From an uncultured Prevotella sp. (GTDB taxonomy: Bacteria > Bacteroidota > Bacteroidia > Bacteroidales > Bacteroidaceae): DNA of 48,209 bases. The stretch lies in NCBI GenBank assembly GCA_900546575.1, contig URDM01000012.1:1-48209 (forward strand), written 5' to 3'. How positions within the stretch are numbered: position 1 is the first letter of the stretch; each line of letters opens with the position of its first letter. The notes beneath the pieces were generated by a model. That model saw only the letters and a program-made list of their open reading frames with translations, was not told the DNA's origin and searched no databases. Below are positions 41,722 through 48,209 of the stretch, in pieces. The translations under genes were made by a program, and so were the position numbers.

Positions 41722-43227
41722 TTATTCAACAATGACAAAAGCAGGAATGCGAGGCTCTCCCGAAGTGCCATAACTTTCGCCGTTGGCAAAGGTGAATGCT
41801 GAGGCTGCCTGATACAGATAGGCATTACGGGTGGAATAATACTTCAGCGTGACGGTTTCTTCTGTTCCCATGCTGCCGTTTATCTCCATACGGAAGACAT
41901 ATTCGCCGTTTTCTGTCTGCTCTGCCTTTGCCGTACCGCGACATTCTGTACCTACAAATGCTGCCATCATGTCCTCGGCAGTTGCCTGACGGGCAATGTT
42001 CTGTGGCAATGCTATGCAAGCCGTCATCTTAAGCGGATGCTTGCCGTTCACTACGAGCGGTAGGGTGAGTGGATTCTCGAGTGATGCTTCCACCTTGCCG
42101 TCGGCAAACGTAATGCATGCAGGTGCGGTGAACACATAGCTGTTGCGATGGCTGTAATAGCGAATGTCTACAGCTGCTGATTGTGAGCTGACGCTGTTTA
42201 TCACCATCTTATACACATATTTGCCGTCCTTTTCGCCCACTATTTCGCCTATTCCGGCGCATACATTTCCTACGAAAGCCGCCAGCTTGTCGCCGCTCTT
42301 GTCGGCATAGCCGGCTGTTACGTCATCGAGAGTAAGGTATGCTGTCATGCTGCCTTGCGGTACAAAGGTGAGGGTTTGTGGCTGGTCTTCAGAACCAATC
42401 ACCGAACCTCGCTTGCCGATGACGTATGCCTGTTCGGAAACGTACACCTGCTTCTTCTCTGCGCTGTAATAGCGGAACGTCACCTTCTCGCCCTCTGTAC
42501 GACCGAGTATGTCATACCAGTAGAGCATGTCAGCCTCGTTCTCCACGTGCTTTATGCCGCGGCACTCGTCGCCTACGAAAGCCTGAAGTTCGTCGCCATT
42601 ACCGATGGCGAACGGCAACTGTGCCTTGTCTACCTTCACCCATGCCTTGGTGGCAATGGGGTAGGGGCCTGACTGCTCGAAGTCGGGGTACTCTGGGTTC
42701 TCGGCGGTACCGTAGATTTTGTCAACTTCATACTTGACGTCATTTGCTACTGATACGTACACGCGCTTGGAGGCAGCGCTATAATAGCGGAACTCCACAT
42801 TGCCGTTCTCGCTTGAAGGTGCCTTGACGTGAATGAAGAACAGGCGTACGCCGTCGTTCATTACCTTCTTAGCCACTCCACGACACTCGCCGCCAATGAA
42901 TGCAGCCATCATATCGCCGTCTGTAGCAAGAGTCTCGAGGATTGGAGTGAGACGCACTACGGCGGTCATGCTCATCGGATAGACGCTCTTGTCAGGGTCG
43001 GTCCACGACGGAGCCTGCTCGTTGCTGCTGAAGTCGGCTTTCCATCCTGGGGCTGAAGCAGGGGCGTTGTCCGCCACCTGCCATACCGGGACATCGCTGA
43101 CAAAGTCCTCTGCAACCGCGCTCCAGTTAGGAGCGGGTTGCTGTGGATAAGTCTTGCCATCCTCTTCTGTGCATTGTGTCATGAAGAAGCACAATGCGGC
43201 AATCAATGAATACTTTATATACTTCAT
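41722..43227 (-). CDS. Lipoprotein of four tandem AAFVGxECRG modules
   Basis: This 501-residue lipoprotein has a signal ending FFMTQC (Cys 19) followed by TEED; acidic residues right after the Cys resemble the surface-export signal of Bacteroidetes lipoproteins. After a linker (20-83) come four modules of about 100 residues: 84-183, 190-288, 293-390 and 398-498. Each has a strand MTAxxxL, a core (AAFIGGECRG 108-117, QAFVGDECRG 215-224, AAFVGNVCAG 316-325, AAFVGTECRG 422-431), a YxF/YxM strand, and R/KYYS about 36-39 residues after the core. I know no assigned function. The same module occurs twice in the giant protein encoded 18 nt upstream, so the two likely share a binding or assembly role. 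Confidence 0.88.
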   Translation of the reverse strand: MKYIKYSLIAALCFFMTQCTEEDGKTYPQQPAPNWSAVAEDFVSDVPVWQVADNAPASAPGWKADFSSNEQAPSWTDPDKSVYPMSMTAVVRLTPILETLATDGDMMAAFIGGECRGVAKKVMNDGVRLFFIHVKAPSSENGNVEFRYYSAASKRVYVSVANDVKYEVDKIYGTAENPEYPDFEQSGPYPIATKAWVKVDKAQLPFAIGNGDELQAFVGDECRGIKHVENEADMLYWYDILGRTEGEKVTFRYYSAEKKQVYVSEQAYVIGKRGSVIGSEDQPQTLTFVPQGSMTAYLTLDDVTAGYADKSGDKLAAFVGNVCAGIGEIVGEKDGKYVYKMVINSVSSQSAAVDIRYYSHRNSYVFTAPACITFADGKVEASLENPLTLPLVVNGKHPLKMTACIALPQNIARQATAEDMMAAFVGTECRGTAKAEQTENGEYVFRMEINGSMGTEETVTLKYYSTRNAYLYQAASAFTFANGESYGTSGEPRIPAFVIVE

Positions 43228-43245
43228 ATAGATTATCTGTTTATA

Positions 43246-46200
43246 TTACTTCTTGATAGCTTTCGTAGAGTAAATCTTGCCATCTATTGAGATGCTTACG
43301 ATATACACTCCCGAAGGAACCGTATTGCCGACATTCCATGTGAGGTCTACGTTGCCATTGTCATTGCAGTTGTCCCATGCTATGATTCGCTTGCCGCTTA
43401 CGTCGCTTATGAAGACGTCGGTATGGGCGTTGCGGTCTACATTGGCACGGATCTTCAGCTGCGAATCGAACGGTGACGGATAGACATAGAGTCCGCCTTC
43501 ATTGCCAATGAAGCTTATGCGCATCGGTTCGTTGATGGTACCGACATTGCTGTTGGTTGCATAGCCGATAGCGTCTGCAGCTTTGGCGATGACGTTGCCG
43601 TCGCGTTCAATGGTCATGTCTACAGTTGCAGGCTTGTCGCCACCCACGGTAAGCATGAAGATGGTTCTGCCGTCGGGCAGGTTTATTGCTTCAGCATTGC
43701 CGCGTGGTTCGCCTGATATATAGCTTACAAGACGGTCGCCTTGCTCAAGCTCTACACCTTCTACTTCTACTACAGCCGTCATATTGGCAGAGTATGGGAA
43801 GTATCCTGATGTGTCGTCTGCGTTTTGGGCTACAGCTACAGCCGCTCTTGTCTTGCGTCCTACTGAAGTCTTCGACGGATACTGCAGAACAGTGTCGTCC
43901 TGCGACTGACGCTGTAGCATGTATCCCTTTCCGTTCTCCATGTATGTAAGACTGCCTATCCATCCCAGATTACCACTATACATAGCCATCTGTGTCTGCG
44001 ACTTCACGATGTCGCCATCCTTTGCATCATAGCCAGCGAGAGCTTCTTTGAGTGTGAAGTTGTCAGATGGCAGGTATGAGATGTAGTTCCAGCGAGGTGT
44101 TCCGTCTGCCTTAGCTCCGCGGATTGTGAGCTTGTGCGATGTCGGATCGACTGCCGGACCTGAGATGTTCAGAGTCTGAGGCTGTGAACTGTGTACGAGA
44201 TACATCTGGTCGTTGTCAATGCCGGTGAGCGATCCCATCCATCCATTGCGCTTGGTCCATGATGCGAAGCCGTACTGCTCGCTCTTTACCTGGTCGTCAG
44301 AAGTCCACTTTCCGTTGGCAAGCAACTTGTTGAGGCCGTTAAGCTTGTCGGATGCGATGTTGGTGGAAATCCACGTCCATCCCTCATTCAGGTTGATGGT
44401 CTGCACACGATAGTCCTTAGCTGTGAACAGCACAGGCTGTGAAGGACTGCCTACAACTGAGTTGTTGGCGAAGCTTACAGGCTTTTCGCTCTCTGCGATG
44501 TATGTACGTCCGGTGCTTGCGTCCCAGATGCGGAACTCAAGGTCAGAGTTGCTTACGTCATTAGAGTAGACCGTGAGCATAGCATAGTACATATCGTTCT
44601 GCTTGTAGTAACGGTTGTTGCATACGCCGACGCACTTTCCGCCACTGAATGCAGCGAGCATGTCCTCATTGTCGGAAGAATATACCTTATTAATATATAG
44701 CTTGCCGAAGACAGACATGTTGTACTTGAAGTCAGCCGGATTGACTGTCCATTCCGGTTTCTCGCCTTCCACCTTGACGGTGAGCTGCAGAGCCTCCACA
44801 ACATTATTGTCGCCACGCAGATAGAGAGTCTCGTCGTAAGTGCCGATGTTCAGACTTGGGTCGATGGTCAGCACGATGTCGGCAGACGAAGTCGGGTCTA
44901 TTGTTCCGCTTTCAGGTTCTGCCTCCAGCCATGAAGGTAGGTTCTCGATGGTGAAGTGTTCGATTGAACCGCCGTTGTTGAGTGCTTTCACCTTGATGGT
45001 CTTCTCCTCGTTGAGCTTCTTTGTAACGGTGAGAGCGTTGTCGCTCCACTTCAGCTGGTTGCGGTCGATGTAAGCGCTCCATGTTATCGGTGAGAGAATC
45101 TCATTGCCGTTCTTGTCGCGTACGCCGTCAACGGTGAATTTCACGATAGTCTTCTCGATACGCTCGTAAGGCTCCTTCAGATTGATTATGAGAGCATCGT
45201 TATTGACTACGAAGTCGTAAAGAAGCTTGCTCTCGGGTCCCTTTGCCTTAATTGGCGCTGAGGCCTTGGTCTCTACGTCGCCTCCTACAGCCACTGCGTC
45301 AGGCACTTTTTGTGTCGGGTCAGCCTGCTGCTTCTGGTCTTTCAGAGAGAACTGGAGTTCCTTCACGCCCTGCCATTCGATGTATGTCTCGAACGGGTAG
45401 TAAGCCAAGAGTCCCTTTTCAGTGCCGTCGAGTCGGTTGCTGTTGCCGTTCTCCACGAGAGTCTCGCTCTTATAGAGATTCCAGACACGCACCTCGTCAA
45501 TCTCACCCTTGAAGAAGTTGTCGGCTGTCTCATGCTGAAGGTTGTCTGCAGGAGTCCATACACGTGCACCGAGGTGGATGTAAGCCGCTGCTATACCACC
45601 GAGGTCAGCTGCCTCGAAGTAAGTGTTGAGCTTGCCGTCCACGTATATCTGTCCGCGACCGCTTGTACGGTTGACGGCTACAGCAACGTGGTGCCAGTCG
45701 TTGTCAGCAAAGCTTCCGTCGCATGCCACACGCACTCCATTGTTATGGAATACCAGTCGGCCCTCCTCCAGGTTAAGTGCGAAGAGATTGAGCGAACCGC
45801 CCATTTCCTCACCATCGCCACGTCCGTTAGAGATAATGGTAGCAGTCTGCTGTGTATCGTCAGCCTTAAACCATGTCTCGATGGTGTAGTCCATAGTGTT
45901 GTCTACTACACATGAACTGCCCGAAGAGAGTTTCAGATACTGGTCCTTGCCGTTGAATGCAACTGCACGACCTTCCGGATTAGCCCATTCACCTCCACGC
46001 ATATCGAGGTTGGCTCCATGTGCCTTGTCGGCAAGCACGTTGCCCTTAGCCTCCGACATAGGATAGTAAGCAATGAGATTGCTTTCGGCTCCTGAGAGCA
46101 TTGTCAGCGAGTTGGTCTGCAGACGTGCTGGTGTGACTACCTTGTCCCAGATGCGTGCGCCGTGCATCTTGCCAGCGAAGTGTCCGTTTCCGTCCACGCT

Positions 46201-48209
46201 GGCTCCAAACACATAAGCGCCCTCGCCATTATACTCGCCCACCTCAGCTGCGCTGATAAGCTGCTTGTAGTTATAGTAAGCCGATACGTTACCCTCATTG
46301 TTATATACGAGAGCCACGTGTGCCCATGTACCCTGTTCGTAATCGAACGGACGGTCACTGATAATGGTCTTGTCAGCCACCTTCACCTTCAAGCGGTTGT
46401 CGCTTGTCGTTGCAAGTTCGATAGAACTGTTGGCATTGCCCTGACTGAAGAGTACTGCATCCTGCGGTTTGTCTGCAAGAGTCCACATTTCTATTGTCAG
46501 GTTCTTGCCGCTCCAATTGCGTTGGAACTCAGAAACAAGTTCGTCGTTCTTTCCGTCGAGTCGTACGCTTACGCTATGGTCGGTCTGTGCACCGTTGCGG
46601 ATGCCCGTTACCGAGAAGTTATTGTCGGTGAGCAGTCCTTCGGCTATCGGCTCGTTGAATGTGAGCTTCACCTCATCGTTGACAGTGAGCACGCCGTTGG
46701 CAGGTTGTGCGCTACCGAAGAGGCGCGGGTTATACATATCCTTGATGCCACTGTGTACGGCAGAATAGTTGTATACCTCCTCATTGTTGATCATGCTTGT
46801 ACCTACAGTACGCAGGTCGTAACGCTGATCCTGCTGGTCGTCCATAAACCAGCGATACTTGATGGTGCCGGCATCAGCAGCCTTGATCATCTCTGCATTC
46901 ATACCATTCTTCACTGCCTGGTCGAAGAGAGTCTGGTCGTTGTAGTAGCTCATGAGCGTTGTCCAGTCGTTGTCGCTGCCCGACGATGGCTTATACTGAA
47001 GCATGATACGATGGAAGTTGTCGTAGTTCACATCGAAGCCGTCAATCACTACGTCCATGTAATGCTTCTGCACGCCGTTCACCTCAGCCGTTGCCAACTT
47101 GGTGTTGTATGTCCAGTTGTCGGTAGGCTTCTTCAGACTCACGCTTGTGGCAGAAGGAGTGAAGTGAACGCTGACCGTCACGTCGTCATATACATCGTCC
47201 TGGAAGTCGGTGGGGTCACACTGACACTGCGACTGAAGCATCAGTCGGAGGTTGTCGTAGTTCATCACCGAACCCTTGCGTACTTCGAGTGTCTTGGTAA
47301 GTGTTCCGCCTGCCGGCACGAGCAATGCTCTGCCGTTGCCGATAGGTGCGCCGTCGATGAGCAGCTGTGCTCCGTTAGGATTGCTGGCATCGTCAATAAC
47401 GAGGTTATACCAGTTGTCGTCCTGCGACTCAGAGTTGTTGCGCAGATAGAGAGTGAAGTAAGCCGACTTGCCTGAAGGAACGTTTTCGATGAAGTCCTTC
47501 TCAACGGTTATCTCCGGAACTTCCATCTGAACGGTAGCCTCATTGATGACGTGCTGTCCCGGCTCGTAATACTTGGTCTTGTATTCGCCCTCGAACGGAC
47601 AAGACGTAGCACCGCCACGGGTCTTGAAGATGAATGTAGAGAAGGTCTGTCCCTTTTCATCCTTCATGTCCTTGTACTTGATGTACTGGTCGCCGTTCTT
47701 GTATCCTGCCTCGCGGCATACGTCTACAGAGATGTAGTCAGAGCCTTCCTCTGCAAGGACATAACCCTTACAATGACGTGCTGTCTCCTCAGTTGAGAAC
47801 TCGCCGCCGTGTTCGGTGGTCAGGCTTTCGTCTACAGTGAGCACCATACCAGTGCCGTTGAGTGTCCATCCGAAGTTGTTGGTGAACTGAGCGCCAATCA
47901 AGATAGAGAAGCGTTGAGTCTCCGAGCGTCCAACTTCATACTCCTCAGAGTATTCGTAAGAAGCACCGCCCTGGAACGAATGGTTCTGCATGAGTTCTGC
48001 CTTAACCTTCTGTTCCTCGTTGTTGCGAAGCTGTGTCTTCCAGTTGTCAATCGACTGATTGAGGAACATGATAGTATCCTCCTTCAACGGCTGTCCTGCC
48101 GGAGTGTAGATCTTGTAACTTGGTCCGTCAATCGGGTCGTTGGCATTGGCACCCTTAAACACCTTGTCGTTGTTGCTCTTGCCGAAGTTAGGATCGTCAG
48201 CAGCCAACT
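43246..48209 (-). CDS. Giant T9SS-secreted LamG-domain protein (5' end outside window)
   Basis: At least 1653 residues are visible; the start lies beyond the right edge (the first in-window residue is an internal Leu). Counting from there: an unassigned region (1-560), a LamG/concanavalin-like domain (about 569-690, ending MHGARIWDKV), a second LamG (about 745-912, ending GEIDEVRVWN), a BACON-like beta domain (about 1060-1148, LPSWLEAEPESGTI), a first AAF-type module (1161-1262, MLAAFSGGKCVG), two related GW repeats (about 1270-1445, NGWMGSLTG and LGWIGSLTY), a second, divergent module (1470-1567, LVSYISGEPRGNA), and a type-A T9SS sorting domain (1572-1653, YPSPFDSQLKIR to the basic end). It would be carried across the outer membrane by T9SS and fixed or released at the surface. 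LamG domains suggest glycan or matrix binding. It is first in an operon with the lipoprotein and OmpA genes. Confidence 0.92.
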   Translation of the reverse strand, partial: LAADDPNFGKSNNDKVFKGANANDPIDGPSYKIYTPAGQPLKEDTIMFLNQSIDNWKTQLRNNEEQKVKAELMQNHSFQGGASYEYSEEYEVGRSETQRFSILIGAQFTNNFGWTLNGTGMVLTVDESLTTEHGGEFSTEETARHCKGYVLAEEGSDYISVDVCREAGYKNGDQYIKYKDMKDEKGQTFSTFIFKTRGGATSCPFEGEYKTKYYEPGQHVINEATVQMEVPEITVEKDFIENVPSGKSAYFTLYLRNNSESQDDNWYNLVIDDASNPNGAQLLIDGAPIGNGRALLVPAGGTLTKTLEVRKGSVMNYDNLRLMLQSQCQCDPTDFQDDVYDDVTVSVHFTPSATSVSLKKPTDNWTYNTKLATAEVNGVQKHYMDVVIDGFDVNYDNFHRIMLQYKPSSGSDNDWTTLMSYYNDQTLFDQAVKNGMNAEMIKAADAGTIKYRWFMDDQQDQRYDLRTVGTSMINNEEVYNYSAVHSGIKDMYNPRLFGSAQPANGVLTVNDEVKLTFNEPIAEGLLTDNNFSVTGIRNGAQTDHSVSVRLDGKNDELVSEFQRNWSGKNLTIEMWTLADKPQDAVLFSQGNANSSIELATTSDNRLKVKVADKTIISDRPFDYEQGTWAHVALVYNNEGNVSAYYNYKQLISAAEVGEYNGEGAYVFGASVDGNGHFAGKMHGARIWDKVVTPARLQTNSLTMLSGAESNLIAYYPMSEAKGNVLADKAHGANLDMRGGEWANPEGRAVAFNGKDQYLKLSSGSSCVVDNTMDYTIETWFKADDTQQTATIISNGRGDGEEMGGSLNLFALNLEEGRLVFHNNGVRVACDGSFADNDWHHVAVAVNRTSGRGQIYVDGKLNTYFEAADLGGIAAAYIHLGARVWTPADNLQHETADNFFKGEIDEVRVWNLYKSETLVENGNSNRLDGTEKGLLAYYPFETYIEWQGVKELQFSLKDQKQQADPTQKVPDAVAVGGDVETKASAPIKAKGPESKLLYDFVVNNDALIINLKEPYERIEKTIVKFTVDGVRDKNGNEILSPITWSAYIDRNQLKWSDNALTVTKKLNEEKTIKVKALNNGGSIEHFTIENLPSWLEAEPESGTIDPTSSADIVLTIDPSLNIGTYDETLYLRGDNNVVEALQLTVKVEGEKPEWTVNPADFKYNMSVFGKLYINKVYSSDNEDMLAAFSGGKCVGVCNNRYYKQNDMYYAMLTVYSNDVSNSDLEFRIWDASTGRTYIAESEKPVSFANNSVVGSPSQPVLFTAKDYRVQTINLNEGWTWISTNIASDKLNGLNKLLANGKWTSDDQVKSEQYGFASWTKRNGWMGSLTGIDNDQMYLVHSSQPQTLNISGPAVDPTSHKLTIRGAKADGTPRWNYISYLPSDNFTLKEALAGYDAKDGDIVKSQTQMAMYSGNLGWIGSLTYMENGKGYMLQRQSQDDTVLQYPSKTSVGRKTRAAVAVAQNADDTSGYFPYSANMTAVVEVEGVELEQGDRLVSYISGEPRGNAEAINLPDGRTIFMLTVGGDKPATVDMTIERDGNVIAKAADAIGYATNSNVGTINEPMRISFIGNEGGLYVYPSPFDSQLKIRANVDRNAHTDVFISDVSGKRIIAWDNCNDNGNVDLTWNVGNTVPSGVYIVSISIDGKIYSTKAIKK

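Noticed and set aside
46162..47475. 437-codon open frame antisense to the giant T9SS gene
   Set aside because: Shadow of the coding strand; no recognisable motif, and the opposite strand has LamG domains.

Overview
The window looks like chromosomal DNA from a member of the Bacteroidales, most likely Prevotellaceae. The evidence is a SusC/SusD pair with FecR, a type IX secretion (T9SS) C-terminal sorting domain, lipoprotein signals, and many Bacteroidetes-type promoters (TTTG, about 20 nt, TAnnTTTG). Several genes start inside or just downstream of such promoters, which was used to correct start codons. The species was not identified.

Layout. 1-1031: a secreted Lys/Tyr/His-rich repeat protein and a five-unit intergenic repeat array. 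1136-8780: a polysaccharide-utilisation-type operon (FecR anti-sigma, STN-bearing SusC, SusD, serine-type sulfatase). 8998-9972: ECF sigma factor and YraN on the other strand. 10149-13175: glycine-zipper lipoprotein, RlpA-like protein and glutamate dehydrogenase. 13597-15711: a fused SGNH hydrolase/sialate O-acetylesterase. 15787-15873: a previously easy-to-miss 28-residue membrane peptide with an excellent promoter. 16963-19289: two-component system split by a repeat element. 19313-23984: BirA, TadA, TraB/GumN-like protein, a NahK-like sugar kinase and a stand-alone IMP cyclohydrolase. 24189-30248: the rod-shape operon mreB-mreC-mreD-PBP2-rodA. 30972-34109: obg, pgeF-like and an M23-family envelope protein. 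34415-38821: adk, hpt, ribBA and an LptF/LptG permease. 38941-40441: a START-like protein, tRNA-Met, tRNA-Leu and a decayed gene. 40552-48209: a three-gene surface operon encoding a very large T9SS cargo protein with LamG domains (5' end outside the window), a lipoprotein made of four repeats, and an OmpA-family barrel.

How parts may work together. The SusCD/sulfatase operon and the SGNH/sialate esterase both fit use of sulfated, acetylated host glycans such as mucin; this is inference. The three-gene operon at the right end is the best candidate for a little-described system: the lipoprotein carries four copies of a ~100-residue module (core like DxxAAFVGxECRG, then FRYYSA about 38 residues later), and two more divergent copies lie in the giant T9SS protein transcribed just upstream.

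The intergenic space is rich in dispersed repeats: ~243-bp elements with GAGGGTGTGTCAAAA-type inverted ends (three full copies, one remnant), ~165-bp foldback elements (three copies), five-unit arrays of a 17-bp imperfect palindrome (three arrays), ~33-bp palindromes (four) and inverted low-complexity arrays. These account for nearly all long gene-free stretches.
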